Source: an uncultured Porphyromonadaceae bacterium (GTDB lineage Bacteria; Bacteroidota; Bacteroidia; Bacteroidales; Muribaculaceae). From it: DNA of 64,000 nucleotides. Location of the stretch: contig URMA01000005.1 in NCBI GenBank assembly GCA_900548875.1, positions 1 through 64,000 of the forward strand. Direction: 5' to 3'. The position numbers and the translations under genes were made by a program. The notes below the pieces were generated by a model that was given only the letters and a program-made list of their open reading frames with translations, made no database searches and was not told the origin of the DNA. Shown here piece by piece: positions 8,103 to 17,715 of the stretch (its first letter is position 1; every line of letters starts with the position of its first letter).

Positions 8103-8390
8103 ATGACAATGCAAACCCATCCTTCAACAGAAGAAATCAAGGCCCTGCTGGATGCCAACCGCACGCAGGAAGCCATCGAAATACTCGACCGTCTGATTGC
8201 CGGAGAACCCGACAACGACACCTATTATTATTTACGCGGGAACGCCTATCGCAAACACAACAACTGGAAGAACGCCATGAGCGACTACTGCAAAGCCAAG
8301 GAGCTGAACCCGGAAAGCCCGGCAGCAAAAGCTCTCGAAGCGGCTGTCGACATCATGAACTTCTATCACCGCGACCTTTACAATCCTTAG
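8103..8390 (+). CDS. Small TPR-repeat protein
   Basis: The 95-residue cytoplasmic protein contains about two tetratricopeptide helices pairs: AIEILDRLIAGEPDN and YLRGNAYRKHNNWKNAMSDY show the canonical W/L-G-Y-A-P positions. Such proteins are protein-interaction modules with no catalytic role. A second in-frame ATG is at 8109. It is convergent with the next gene, with stops only 2 bases apart. Confidence 0.8.
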   Translation: MTMQTHPSTEEIKALLDANRTQEAIEILDRLIAGEPDNDTYYYLRGNAYRKHNNWKNAMSDYCKAKELNPESPAAKALEAAVDIMNFYHRDLYNP

Positions 8391-8392
8391 AC

Positions 8393-8707
8393 CTACGCAA
8401 ACGGAATGACATATTGCCCGGTGGCGTCACAAACGCCTTCGGCCACCAACTGTGAACGCGTGCGAAGCGACCGCACCGACTTGCACATCAGCATCGACAG
8501 CTGCATGGCCCACCCCTTGGAACGGTTGCGGATATACACACGTGCCATTCCTGTATACAATCCTGCCAGCAAACGCAATTTCCGCATTACATCGTCAACG
8601 CCCGTCACATCATCCACCTGCTTCAATTCGACGATTGTCTTTCCTGCCAACGACAAGGTTGCATAGACCTCGTCGCCTCTTTCGATTTTTCCTTTTTCAA
8701 TATTCAT
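8393..8707 (-). CDS. Conserved hypothetical protein, 104 aa
   Basis: I choose the ATG at 8707 (MNIEKGKIERGDEVYATL), which is preceded by a purine-rich AGGAGAAAGAGGAT region; the frame can be extended to 8827 but that part looks non-coding. The protein is small, basic in its second half (RVYIRNRSKGWAMQLSM) and has no signal peptide or recognisable catalytic motif. Homologues of this size are typical Bacteroidales-specific hypotheticals, but I cannot name the family. It is convergent with the small TPR gene. The 398 bases from here to bipA hold two hairpins and otherwise nothing I recognise. Confidence 0.65.
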   Translation of the reverse strand: MNIEKGKIERGDEVYATLSLAGKTIVELKQVDDVTGVDDVMRKLRLLAGLYTGMARVYIRNRSKGWAMQLSMLMCKSVRSLRTRSQLVAEGVCDATGQYVIPFA

Positions 8708-8892
8708 ATCCTCTTTCTCCTTTCCAATACAAAAGTAGAAAGTATGTGGGCGCATAATACGCCCAGCATACATAACAAATATCAAAAGCATTTTTTTTGA
8801 CGTTCTCACGAACAAACCTACCAGCATAAGTGTTCTATCGGTACTAAACGAGAGAATATACTACTACTCATAACACATTATAGACACAAAAA

Positions 8893-8924
8893 ACAGCAGT
8901 CAATCCGTGAGGACTAACTGCTGT
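8893..8924. terminator. Hairpin with flanking A and T runs
   Basis: The arms ACAGCAGT (8893-8900) and ACTGCTGT (8917-8924) are perfect. A-rich sequence precedes and a T-run follows (8928-8933), so it could terminate in either direction. No gene ends next to it on the plus strand, so it may close a short untranslated transcript. Confidence 0.5.
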
Positions 8925-9047
8925 CACTTTTTTATATTCAGGCCTTCGCCTCTCTTGTTTTATCTTACGCAAGTAATTTATTAAAAATCGATATATTATC
9001 CACGCTTCAGAACGCAAACTTCGCGCCTAATGAATTTTAGGCATCCA

Positions 9048-9080
9048 TAAAAAAGGCGGCTGCCGGAAATTCCGACAGCC
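9048..9080 (-). terminator. bipA terminator
   Basis: The arms 9058-9066 and 9072-9080 (GGCTGTCGG/CCGGCAGCC on the minus strand, one G-U pair) are followed by a seven-base U-run at 9054-9048. The hairpin starts about 26 bases after the bipA stop. Confidence 0.85.
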
Positions 9081-9105
9081 ACCTGCTGTATTTCTATTAG
9101 CTGAA

Positions 9106-10905
9106 TTAATTCTTGTTGGCACGCTTGCGTTCCGTTTCGTCAAGAATAATCTTACGCAGACGCAAGTGGTTCGGAGTAACTTCCACATACTCGTCCTCTT
9201 TGATGTATTCCAAAGCCTCTTCCAAGCTAAACACAACGGGAGGAATGATGCGGGCCTTGTCGTCGGCACCCGAAGCACGCATGTTGGTAAGCTTCTTCGA
9301 TTTTGTGACGTTGACCACGATATCGTTTTCCTTAGCGTTTTCACCCACTACCTGTCCGGCATACACTTCTTCTTGCGGGAAGATGAAGAAACGTCCGCGA
9401 TCCTGAAGCTTGTCGATGGCATAAGCATAGGCTGTTCCCGACTCCATGGCAATCAGCGAACCGTTTGTACGGCGTTCGATATCGCCTTTCCACGGCTCAT
9501 ATTCCAGGAACTGGTGAGCCATGATAGCCTCACCGGCAGATGCTGTCAGCACGTTGTTGCGCAAACCGATGATACCGCGCGACGGAATATGAAATTCCAT
9601 CTGAATACGGTCGTTCTGAGTGACCATGGAAACCAGTTCACCACGACGACGTGTCACCATATCGATAATCTTGCTGGAATATTCTTCCGGAACATTGATT
9701 GTCATCAATTCAATCGGCTCACATTTCTTGCCGTCGATTTCCTTGATAATAACCTGCGGCTGTCCAACCTGAAGTTCATAGCCCTCGCGGCGCATGGTTT
9801 CAATCAGCACCGACAAGTGGAGCACGCCACGACCGTATACGGTCCAGACATCCTCATGCGGCTCTTTCTTCACACGCAAAGCCAGGTTTTTATCCAATTC
9901 GCGTTCCAGACGTTCAGCAATGTGGCGAGAAGTGACAAACTTACCGTCACGCCCAAAGAACGGGGAATCGTTGATTGTGAAAGTCATTGACATCGTCGGT
10001 TCGTCGATAGCTATACGTTCCAGCGGTTCCGGATTGACAGCATCGGCCACTGTGTCGCCGATTTCAAATCCTTCGATACCGACCAGTGCACAGATATCGC
10101 CCGATTTCACGCTTTCCACACGCTTGCGGCCCATGCCTTCAAACACATGAAGTTCCTTGATTCGCTGTTTCACTACCGAACCGTCCTTTTTGCAAAGGCC
10201 GATTTCCATACCTTCACGCAATTCACCACGGTGAACACGGCCGATGGCAATACGTCCGACATACGAAGAATAGTCGAGCGACGTAATCAGCATTTGCGGC
10301 GTACCTTCCAACATTTGCGGTTCCGGTATATATTTAATGATAGCGTCAAGCAACGGTATAATATTGTCGGTCGGTTTTCGCCAGTCCTCGCTCATCCAAC
10401 CTTGTTTTGCAGAGCCATAAATCGTAGGGAAATCCAACTGGTCCTCCGTAGCGTTCAAGTTGAACATCAGGTCGAACACCATTTCGTTCACCTCGTCCGG
10501 ACGACAGTTCGGCTTATCCACTTTATTAATCACCACCACCGGTTTCAATCCCATTTGTATAGCCTTCTGGAGCACGAAGCGCGTTTGCGGCATCGGACCT
10601 TCGAAAGCATCGACCAGCAGCAGACAGCCGTCGGCCATGTTCAACACACGTTCCACTTCACCGCCGAAATCCGAGTGCCCCGGAGTATCGATGATGTTTA
10701 TCTTGTAACCGTTGTAGTTGATAGATACGTTTTTAGATAGGATTGTTATACCTCGTTCACGTTCAAGGTCATTGTTGTCCAAAATCAACTCACCTTTTGT
10801 CTGGTTGTCGCGGAAGAGATGTCCCGCAAGCAGCATCTTGTCCACCAAAGTGGTTTTTCCGTGGTCCACGTGGGCAATGATGGCGATATTTCTAATTTTC
10901 TGCAT
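9106..10905 (-). CDS. typA: Ribosome-associated GTPase BipA/TypA
   Basis: The start is set at 10905 (MQKIRNIAIIAHVDHGKT); a 16-residue upstream extension lies across the promoter and is rejected. The 599-residue protein has the full translational GTPase set: G1 AHVDHGKTTL, switch ERGITI, G3 DTPGHSDFGGEVERV, G4 NKVD, then EF-G-like domains III and V and the BipA-specific C-terminal domain ending near IILDETERKRANKN. BipA binds the 70S ribosome at the EF-G site and assists 50S assembly and stress adaptation. It is a single gene with its own -7 box (10932-10939) and terminator. Length is normal for the family. Confidence 0.97.
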   Translation of the reverse strand: MQKIRNIAIIAHVDHGKTTLVDKMLLAGHLFRDNQTKGELILDNNDLERERGITILSKNVSINYNGYKINIIDTPGHSDFGGEVERVLNMADGCLLLVDAFEGPMPQTRFVLQKAIQMGLKPVVVINKVDKPNCRPDEVNEMVFDLMFNLNATEDQLDFPTIYGSAKQGWMSEDWRKPTDNIIPLLDAIIKYIPEPQMLEGTPQMLITSLDYSSYVGRIAIGRVHRGELREGMEIGLCKKDGSVVKQRIKELHVFEGMGRKRVESVKSGDICALVGIEGFEIGDTVADAVNPEPLERIAIDEPTMSMTFTINDSPFFGRDGKFVTSRHIAERLERELDKNLALRVKKEPHEDVWTVYGRGVLHLSVLIETMRREGYELQVGQPQVIIKEIDGKKCEPIELMTINVPEEYSSKIIDMVTRRRGELVSMVTQNDRIQMEFHIPSRGIIGLRNNVLTASAGEAIMAHQFLEYEPWKGDIERRTNGSLIAMESGTAYAYAIDKLQDRGRFFIFPQEEVYAGQVVGENAKENDIVVNVTKSKKLTNMRASGADDKARIIPPVVFSLEEALEYIKEDEYVEVTPNHLRLRKIILDETERKRANKN

Positions 10906-10931
10906 ATTAAAACTATACCTATAATTCGTTG

Positions 10932-10939
10932 CAAAATTA
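10932..10939 (-). promoter_or_regulatory. -7 box of bipA
   Basis: The minus strand reads TAATTTTG, exact TAnnTTTG, 27 bases before the ATG at 10905. Confidence 0.6.
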
Positions 10940-11015
10940 CTATTTTTCTCCAATATACGACAACACTAACCGTATGTTTTTGCATTCTACCTGCCTATCA
11001 CCCATAATTTTTCAT

Positions 11016-11023
11016 TAATTTTG
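11016..11023 (+). promoter_or_regulatory. -7 box of the membrane glycosyltransferase gene
   Basis: TAATTTTG lies 25 bases before the ATG at 11048. It also rules out the alternative TTG start at 11021, which would fall inside the promoter. Confidence 0.6.
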
Positions 11024-11047
11024 CACCGTAACTACAAGCTGCCAATC

Positions 11048-12637
11048 ATGGTTTCTACCCGAAAAGAACAATCTGAACTTAAAATATTTCCGTTTATATT
11101 CGTTTTTGTCTGCTTTATTCTTTTTTGGACATCACGCAATTCCTACACCCACGACATTTTCACGAATATCGACAATGCGTGGTACTTTACCTGCGGAAAA
11201 TCATGGATGCTCGGACTGCGCCCCTATCTTGACTTTGCCGATTCCAAAGGCCCTTTGCTTTGGCTCATATATGGCATCGGCTACCTCATCAGTCCGCAAA
11301 GCTACATCGGCGTTTTCTGGCTGGAATGTCTTTTTTCGACCACAACGCTCTTCTTCATGTTCAAGACGGCAAAGTGTCTGAGCGGAAAAACCGAACTGTC
11401 GCTGGCCGCTACACTTGCATCTTCACTGTTTCTCTATAATGCCCTGCATTTTGAGACAAAAGCCGAGGACTTTTCCCTGCCTTTTATCGCCGCTTCGTTG
11501 TTTGTCACGGTCCGGGAATTTTACGGAAACCGCCAACGACCGGCGACAGCCGCATTCACCGTCGGACTTTCGATTGCAGCCTGCCTGCTGATAAAATACT
11601 CTCATGCCGTCATGTGCGCCGGATTTATCGTCGCCCTAATCGTCCGCAGCGCAAAACTGCACACCAAGGACTTATGGAAAACACTGACCGCTCTCATCTG
11701 CGGATTTCTGCTCATGGCTGTTCCTTTTGCCATTTACTTTAAAATGACGGGATTATGGGACAATTTCCTGCAGGAATATTTCGTCAACACGATGCGGACC
11801 GTAAGTCTTCCACCGACAGAAACCCTCAGCACCTATCTTTTGCAGGAACTTCCAATGGCATTTGCATTTAGGAAACTGACATACACGCTTGTGGTGCTCG
11901 GCCTGCTGACCGGTTCGCTCCTTATGTCAATCCACGTGTCTCATCACCGTTGGATGCTGCCTTCACTCGTCATATGGTTTGTTCTGCTCTCACTCCGCCA
12001 CAACATCACCGGACACTATATCCTCATTGCCGCCCCCTTTGGCATTTTTCTGTTCTTGTGCATATTGCAATGGATTCGTCTGCCACAATTCCGGGCATGG
12101 CATATTGCACTGACCGCAGTGATTGCCGCCGGCATCATCATCGGACTCGGACAGAAGCCATGGAAACATCCCAATTTCTTCACGAAAAACGACAGTGACC
12201 GCGCAGCCTATTATACGGTCGAAGCATATATGTCGCAAGTGGAACATCCCCGTCTGATGACAACCGTCAATCTGCCCATGTTCGACGTCATTTCAGAAGC
12301 GGTGCCCGCAAGCCGCTACTGGATATTGCAAACCGGCGCCACCGACGACATGAAGCAACTGAGAAACGAAGATATTCGCCACCGAAAAGCCGATTTCATC
12401 ATCTGCGCCGACCTGCCGGAAACGTGCCGCCCCACCGCGTTGATGGAAAACAGCGGCTACCGACTGGTGCATAAAGACACCATCCGCGAAGTGTTCCGCA
12501 TACCGATTCCGTTCTACCTGTACGCCCGCAACGACCTGCGGCTTAGCCAACCGCAATTGCCGGAGATAAGCGACAGCGACATATTTTTCAAACGCATCAC
12601 GCGAGACAAGCTGCTGGAAACGAAAAAGGAAAAATAA
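11048..12637 (+). CDS. Membrane glycosyltransferase, GT39/ArnT-like
   Basis: The 529-residue protein has about ten or more membrane segments. After the first helix it carries the periplasmic-loop pattern of GT-C enzymes: an acidic pair in IFTNIDNAWYF, then GLRPYLDFADSKGPLLW, the usual G.xPY.D..DxKgP block. GT-C enzymes of this kind move sugars from polyprenyl-phosphate donors to lipid or protein acceptors on the outer face of the inner membrane. The last ~170 residues are soluble and periplasmic. The acceptor cannot be told from the sequence. It stands alone between divergent bipA and rpsO. Confidence 0.75.
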   Translation: MVSTRKEQSELKIFPFIFVFVCFILFWTSRNSYTHDIFTNIDNAWYFTCGKSWMLGLRPYLDFADSKGPLLWLIYGIGYLISPQSYIGVFWLECLFSTTTLFFMFKTAKCLSGKTELSLAATLASSLFLYNALHFETKAEDFSLPFIAASLFVTVREFYGNRQRPATAAFTVGLSIAACLLIKYSHAVMCAGFIVALIVRSAKLHTKDLWKTLTALICGFLLMAVPFAIYFKMTGLWDNFLQEYFVNTMRTVSLPPTETLSTYLLQELPMAFAFRKLTYTLVVLGLLTGSLLMSIHVSHHRWMLPSLVIWFVLLSLRHNITGHYILIAAPFGIFLFLCILQWIRLPQFRAWHIALTAVIAAGIIIGLGQKPWKHPNFFTKNDSDRAAYYTVEAYMSQVEHPRLMTTVNLPMFDVISEAVPASRYWILQTGATDDMKQLRNEDIRHRKADFIICADLPETCRPTALMENSGYRLVHKDTIREVFRIPIPFYLYARNDLRLSQPQLPEISDSDIFFKRITRDKLLETKKEK

Positions 12638-12678
12638 AAATATTTCAAAAAAAATTTCGTCAGTATTAAAAAGATATG

Positions 12679-12686
12679 TATCTTTG
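12679..12686 (+). promoter_or_regulatory. -7 box of rpsO
   Basis: TATCTTTG, exact TAnnTTTG, about 42 bases before the rpsO ATG, with a leader rich in A/T. Confidence 0.65.
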
Positions 12687-12727
12687 CAACCGCTAATTAA
12701 GTATTAACTATTTAAAAATCATTTAGA

Positions 12728-13003
12728 ATGCATTTAGATTCTGAAGCAAAGAAAGCGATCTTCGAGAAGTACGGTAAGTCGAATACTGATACTGGGTCTC
12801 CAGAGGCACAGATTGCATTATTTTCTGTCCGTATTGCTCATTTGACTGAACACTTGAAGTCAAATCACAAGGATCATAGCACAACTCGCGCTCTTAAGAT
12901 GCTCGTAGGTAAGCGTCGTCGTCTTCTTGACTACTTGATCAGAACAGACATCAACCGCTACCGTGCCATCATTGCAAAAGAAGAGCTCGGAATCAGAAAG
13001 TAA
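12728..13003 (+). CDS. rpsO: 30S ribosomal protein S15
   Basis: The 91-residue protein has all S15 landmarks: [44 protein letters not shown] and a C-terminal [12 protein letters not shown]15 binds 16S rRNA helices h20-h22 early in 30S assembly and contacts 23S rRNA in an intersubunit bridge. Codon use is more T-ending than neighbours, as expected for a highly expressed gene. It is monocistronic, between its own -7 box and a strong terminator. Confidence 0.98.
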   Translation: MHLDSEAKKAIFEKYGKSNTDTGSPEAQIALFSVRIAHLTEHLKSNHKDHSTTRALKMLVGKRRRLLDYLIRTDINRYRAIIAKEELGIRK

Positions 13004-13029
13004 TCCTTACGATTACTCAACGATTACTG

Positions 13030-13055
13030 AAGGCTGTCCCCAACGGACGGCCTTT
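13030..13055 (+). terminator. rpsO terminator
   Basis: The stem AAGGCTGTCC/GGACGGCCTT (one G-U pair, loop CCAAC region) is followed by TTATT. It lies about 27 bases after the rpsO stop. Confidence 0.85.
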
Positions 13056-13152
13056 ATTCATTTTATATTATGCTAAATTAATAAAAAAGATTACCCGAAT
13101 TGACGGGATTTCACTATTTTCGCAGTTGATTCTCACATTAATAACGCAAATT

Positions 13153-13596
13153 ATGGACAAAGTAACCGTCAAGATTATAAATAAGTCAAACAATCCGCTC
13201 CCACAATACAGCACTCCCTATTCCGCAGGAATGGACCTCCGAGCCTATCTGGAGGAAGCAGTTACGCTCCAGCCGCTGGAACGCAAGCTGATTCCGACCG
13301 GACTGTTCATCGAACTGCCGGAAGGCTATGAGTGCCAAATCCGCCCAAGAAGCGGGCTGGCATTGAAACACGGAATCACCGTGCTCAATTCGCCGGGAAC
13401 GGTCGATGCCGACTATCGCGGAGAGATTGGTGTTATCCTTGTGAACCTGTCCAATGAACCGTTTACCGTCAATCCCGGCGAACGCATCTGCCAGATGGTA
13501 GTGGCACGCCATTCCACCGTTGAATGGGTATGCGTCGAGCAGCTCGCCGAAAGCGAACGCAGCAGTGGCGGATTCGGACATACCGGAGTAAAATAA
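13153..13596 (+). CDS. dut: dUTP diphosphatase
   Basis: The start ATG 13153 gives [12 protein letters not shown]; the upstream extension is not supported. The 147-residue protein has all five trimeric dUTPase motifs: SAGMDLRA (1), RPRSGLA (2), [10 protein letters not shown] (3, uracil-recognition hairpin with catalytic Asp), GERICQMVV (4) and SSGGFGHTG (5, Gly-rich arm over the phosphates). It hydrolyses dUTP to dUMP and pyrophosphate, keeping uracil out of DNA and feeding dTMP synthesis. It is the first gene of a six-gene run (dut to the flippase) with gaps of at most 25 bases. Confidence 0.97.
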   Translation: MDKVTVKIINKSNNPLPQYSTPYSAGMDLRAYLEEAVTLQPLERKLIPTGLFIELPEGYECQIRPRSGLALKHGITVLNSPGTVDADYRGEIGVILVNLSNEPFTVNPGERICQMVVARHSTVEWVCVEQLAESERSSGGFGHTGVK

Positions 13597-13621
13597 TCCT
13601 AAACTAAAAAACGTATTCACA

Positions 13622-15361
13622 GTGAAAAATCTACTGATCAAAATAGCTGCAGTCATCTGCGCCTGCCTGCTCTACCAGCCGGGCAATGCAAAAGAACAGC
13701 CGCAAACCAGCACTGCCGACCGCAACAAGGCCGAGTACTACTATCTCAAAGCGCTGATACGCCAGAACATGGACGACATGTCGTCGTACTACTCCCTCGT
13801 GAAGCGGGCCTACGAACTCGACCCGACCAACAAACGGTACGGCTACGACCTCGGTTACTGCATCACGGTAACAGGCAAATCGAATTCCGTCATCAACTAC
13901 GGACTGAATCTGATGAAGACCTACACCGACGCTCACCCCGAAGAATACTACGAAAACTATATTTTCGCTGCCATTTGTCTGCATCTCGGAAAAGTGGATA
14001 TGGCAACGGAAGTATGGGAGACGCTCGTGAAGAAGTTCCCGGAAAAGGTACAATGCTACCCCATGCTTGCCAACTGCTATGTACAGAAAAAGGATCTGCG
14101 CAAAGCCATTGCCGTCTACGACGAACTGGAAAAGGCGGAAGGCATGTCGGAAGCCATTTCTGTAAAGAAAATCAGCTATTATCTTGCGCTGAACGATACA
14201 ACGGCAGCCATCGGTGAAGGAAAGAAACTCTACGACGCAGCCCCGCTCAACGTGTCGAACAACATGCTGATGGGCAATATCTACATGCAGTTGCAAAACA
14301 CCGACAGCGCCATGGTATTCTTCAACAAAGCCCAGGAAATTGACCCCGACAACGGTTATGTCAACCTTTCGAAAGCCTCGGTTTACACGGCGTTGGGCGA
14401 CTCCCTCAACTATGAAAAGGAAATTACCGCCGCCATTGTCAACAAGAACATCGACGTTCCGACGAAAATCGACGTGCTGACCAGCTACATCCGCCAGAGC
14501 ATCGAAGACAACGACTCTTCGGCACGCGTCGACAATATGTTCAAAATCATCATCGAACAGCACCCGCACGAAACCGAATTCCGGAAACTTTACTACAATT
14601 ATCTGGCATTCAAAAAGAAATACAGTGAAGCTGCCGAACAGCTGAACTTTGCGCTTGACATCGATCCTACCGACATCGAAAACTGGAAACGGCTCATGTG
14701 GCTGTATATCTATCTCGAAAAACCGGAAAAGACAATAGAAACCGGAGAAAAGGCGCTGTCCTACAATCCGGACGAGTACAGCATCCTGCAAATTTCAGCC
14801 GTGGCCTACAGCCGTATGAAAGAATACGACAAAGCTTTGGAACTGTATCAAGAGATACTTGACAAGGACGAGGACAAGAATCTGGTGAACAAGGCCGAAA
14901 TATACTCCGGAATGGCTGAAATCTTCTACAACCAGAAACAAGAAGACAAAGCCTTTGAATACTACGACATGGCACTGGAACTGTCGCCTAACGACTATCT
15001 GACAATGAACAATTACGCCTACTTCCTTTGTCTGAGCGGGAAAGAGCTGGAAAAAGCGAAGGAATTGTCGCAGATTGCAGTGGAGGCCGACCCTGAAAAT
15101 GTTTCCAGCCTCGACACCTACGCCTGGATTTGCTTTGCGATGCAGGACTATAAGACCGCCCTCGAATACATGAACAAGGTATTCGAAGTCGGCGAAGAAT
15201 CCGATTTTTCCTCCGAAGTATACGAGCATTACGGCGATATTCTTTTCATGAACGGCAAGCCGGACGAGGCGCTGGAAGCATGGAAAAAGGCACTGGAAAA
15301 AAATCCTGAATCCGAAATGCTGAAAAAGAAAGTCAAAAACAAAACATATTTCTATGAATAG
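13622..15361 (+). CDS. Exported TPR-repeat protein
   Basis: The start is a GTG at 13622, giving a signal peptide (VKNLLIKIAAVICACLLYQPG, cut near GNA). The 579-residue protein is almost entirely tetratricopeptide repeats; successive units such as AMVFFNKAQEIDPDNGYVNL, AFEYYDMALELSPNDYLTMN and ALEAWKKALEKNPESEMLKK are readable. It is 25 bases after dut and overlaps the DUF4292 gene by 8 bases, so the proteins are translationally coupled. Position between dut, DUF4292 and envC is a conserved Bacteroidales arrangement as far as I recall, suggesting a periplasmic scaffold in envelope assembly. The partner proteins are unknown. Confidence 0.88.
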   Translation: MKNLLIKIAAVICACLLYQPGNAKEQPQTSTADRNKAEYYYLKALIRQNMDDMSSYYSLVKRAYELDPTNKRYGYDLGYCITVTGKSNSVINYGLNLMKTYTDAHPEEYYENYIFAAICLHLGKVDMATEVWETLVKKFPEKVQCYPMLANCYVQKKDLRKAIAVYDELEKAEGMSEAISVKKISYYLALNDTTAAIGEGKKLYDAAPLNVSNNMLMGNIYMQLQNTDSAMVFFNKAQEIDPDNGYVNLSKASVYTALGDSLNYEKEITAAIVNKNIDVPTKIDVLTSYIRQSIEDNDSSARVDNMFKIIIEQHPHETEFRKLYYNYLAFKKKYSEAAEQLNFALDIDPTDIENWKRLMWLYIYLEKPEKTIETGEKALSYNPDEYSILQISAVAYSRMKEYDKALELYQEILDKDEDKNLVNKAEIYSGMAEIFYNQKQEDKAFEYYDMALELSPNDYLTMNNYAYFLCLSGKELEKAKELSQIAVEADPENVSSLDTYAWICFAMQDYKTALEYMNKVFEVGEESDFSSEVYEHYGDILFMNGKPDEALEAWKKALEKNPESEMLKKKVKNKTYFYE

Positions 15362-16211
15362 AATTTTCCCGGTAGTCCGCTATGCGGCAATTATGGCAGT
15401 CGCACTGCTCACGTTCGCCTGCCGCACCGCAAAGCCCACAGCCGACAGCCAAACATATACAGAAGAAACAAAACAAACGGCAACCGGCAGTTTCACACTG
15501 CAGACAGTAGCTGAAACAGTGCCGGAATGGAAGGATGTGACCATCAACGGAAAACTGACTATCAACAGCGGAAACTCATCCATCTCGTCGCCGATAATAC
15601 TGAAAATGGTCAACGACAAGCTGGTTTCCATTTCCATCCGCCCTATTCTCGGCATTGAAATGGGGAAAATCTACTTGTCGGACGATTCAATTGTAGCAGT
15701 CGACAAATTCCACAAGACCTATTTCGCCGGCAATATTACCAGCCTTGTAGGTTTCGACCTCGATGTAGCATCCCTACAGGCTCTCTTCCTGTCGCGCCCT
15801 TTCCAACCGGAAGAAGGCCCCATCACCGACAAGAACCGGAAGAAATTCAACGCCACAAACCCTGACACCGACGGCAACTGGAACATTTCACCCAAGAAGC
15901 AACCGAATTCGTTCAGCTACAACTTCGACATGAACGGAAACAACGTCAGCAGCTTTAATCTGGTTGTAGCAACAAATTCTGCTTATCTGCCCTTTGCCGC
16001 CAATTTCCACGCATTCCGAATGTCGACAAAAGGAATATTTGCTTCGGAAATCAATTTGGAACTGCCATTAGGCGATAGCAATATGCAGACAAGACTGTCC
16101 TACACGAAAGATTTCAGTTGGGACACCGGACTGACCGACAACATACAGGTGCCGTCGAATGCACGACGTATGGACTTGCAGGATTTTATCAAACTTCTCA
16201 CTCAGCAATAA
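15354..16211 (+). CDS. DUF4292-family lipoprotein
   Basis: The 285-residue protein has a lipoprotein signal ending LLTFAC (Cys 23). The body contains a SISIRPILGIEMGKIYLSDD and VAVDKFHKTYF region characteristic of DUF4292 proteins, and predicted strands that suggest a LolA/LolB- or LptA-like open beta-barrel that could hold a lipid. This fold inference is mine. It overlaps the upstream TPR gene (ATGAATAG) and is one base from envC, which supports a shared role in outer-membrane or wall maintenance. Confidence 0.85.
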   Translation: MNRIFPVVRYAAIMAVALLTFACRTAKPTADSQTYTEETKQTATGSFTLQTVAETVPEWKDVTINGKLTINSGNSSISSPIILKMVNDKLVSISIRPILGIEMGKIYLSDDSIVAVDKFHKTYFAGNITSLVGFDLDVASLQALFLSRPFQPEEGPITDKNRKKFNATNPDTDGNWNISPKKQPNSFSYNFDMNGNNVSSFNLVVATNSAYLPFAANFHAFRMSTKGIFASEINLELPLGDSNMQTRLSYTKDFSWDTGLTDNIQVPSNARRMDLQDFIKLLTQQ

Positions 16212-16212
16212 G

Positions 16213-17706
16213 ATGAAAACAAACAGACTTTTGTGCATCCTTGTTGCCGGTGTCGCCGTTTTGGCCGGAGCGCAGACTCCGTCAATGAACCAAATCAAGC
16301 GACAAAAGCAGACAACCCAACAGGAGATAAAGGAAACCTCACAGAAAATAAATCAAAACAAGAACAAAACCCGAAAGTCACTGAACAGCCTCAACCGAAT
16401 CACGGCTGACATCAAGGTTCAGGAAAAAACGCTTGTCGACCTCAATCAGCAAGTGGCGGAAATCAATATAAAGATAGACAAGCTGAACAAGGAAATTGAG
16501 GCCAACAACGGGAAACTCAACACTCTGCTTGACCGCTACCTGAACGCCATACAGAAAATCAGGAGCCACCGGACATCGGGCAACAAACTGATGTTCCTTT
16601 TCTCAGCCGAATCATTCCATCAGGCTTACCGCCGCATGCGCTACCTGAAGGAATTTTCCCGCTGGAGAGAGTCACGCACAAAAGAAATCAAGGAACTGCA
16701 AAAACAGTTGGAGCAAGAAAAGGCAAAACTTGTGAAACTGCAGGAAGAGAAAAATGCGGCCATCAGCAAGATAAACCAAACCAAATTGAGTCTTGAAAGC
16801 AAACGGACGGAACAGGACCGCATCGTAAAATCGCTGCAGGCTGAAAGTGCGGAACTGCAACAGGTACTGCGAGAAAAAGAACAGCAGGCACGGGCTCTCG
16901 ACCAGCAATTGAACAAATTGATTGAAGAAGAAGAACGCAAGGCTGCCGAACGTGCACGCATCGAAGCGGAGAAGCGCAAGGCTGAAGAAGCGGAACGCGC
17001 ACGCAAAGCCGAAGAAGCCCGCAAAGCGGAGGAAGAACGAATCCGCATCGAACGCGAACAGCAGGAAAAAGAGCTGGAAAAGATTCGTAAGGAACAGGAA
17101 AAACAAGCTAAAAAGGACGAAAAGCAACGGCAGGAAGCACTGAAGAAACGCCAGAAAGAAATTGAAAAGCGTCAGCAGGAACTGAAGAAGCAGGAAGAAA
17201 AGCTGGCCGAAGAACGTGCAGAAGCCAAACGCAAGGAAGAGGAACAGAAAAAGGCAACCTACACGATGGACAACGAAGAGTATAAGCTCTCCGGAAGTTT
17301 CGAATCGAACAAGGGCAAGCTTCCATTCCCGGTTACGGGCAACTACCGCATTGTTCGCCCGTTCGGTCGGCAAAAGCACCCGGAACTGAAATATGTGGAA
17401 ACCAACAATATGGGTATTGATATCGAAGCCAACCAGGGTGCTATGGCTGTTGCCATCTTTGACGGAAAAGTTTCAGCCATTTTCAAGCAGCCGGGCTTCA
17501 ACAACATTGTCATGATTCGCCACGGTAACTATCTGACCGTCTACGCAGGTCTTGCCACCATCAATGTCAAGACTGGCGACAAAGTGAAGGGAGGCCAAGC
17601 CATCGGTACCATCTTCTCGGACATTGAAGACGAAAACCGCACGCTGCTCCACTTTGAAATCCGCAAGGAACGGCAGGAACTGAACCCGGAACTCTGGCTA
17701 AAATAA
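16213..17706 (+). CDS. envC: EnvC-like murein hydrolase activator
   Basis: The ATG at 16213, one base after the previous stop, gives a signal peptide (MKTNRLLCILVAGVAVLAG). Of 497 residues, ~25-355 are a long coiled coil (very rich in Glu/Lys/Arg/Ala), followed by a LytM/M23 domain (~395-490). The metal ligands are missing: Asn in NNMGIDIEANQG replaces the first His and YAGL replaces the YxH motif, while LHFEIRK is kept. This degenerate LytM domain matches EnvC, which does not cut peptidoglycan but activates amidases during cell separation. No amidase gene is in the window. Confidence 0.9.
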   Translation: MKTNRLLCILVAGVAVLAGAQTPSMNQIKRQKQTTQQEIKETSQKINQNKNKTRKSLNSLNRITADIKVQEKTLVDLNQQVAEINIKIDKLNKEIEANNGKLNTLLDRYLNAIQKIRSHRTSGNKLMFLFSAESFHQAYRRMRYLKEFSRWRESRTKEIKELQKQLEQEKAKLVKLQEEKNAAISKINQTKLSLESKRTEQDRIVKSLQAESAELQQVLREKEQQARALDQQLNKLIEEEERKAAERARIEAEKRKAEEAERARKAEEARKAEEERIRIEREQQEKELEKIRKEQEKQAKKDEKQRQEALKKRQKEIEKRQQELKKQEEKLAEERAEAKRKEEEQKKATYTMDNEEYKLSGSFESNKGKLPFPVTGNYRIVRPFGRQKHPELKYVETNNMGIDIEANQGAMAVAIFDGKVSAIFKQPGFNNIVMIRHGNYLTVYAGLATINVKTGDKVKGGQAIGTIFSDIEDENRTLLHFEIRKERQELNPELWLK

Positions 17707-17715
17707 TATGCTGAC

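Noticed and set aside
13631..14791. Long open frame on the minus strand through the TPR gene
   Set aside because: It lies wholly opposite the supported TPR gene and has no start signal, domain or conserved pattern; it follows from the codon bias of the plus-strand gene.
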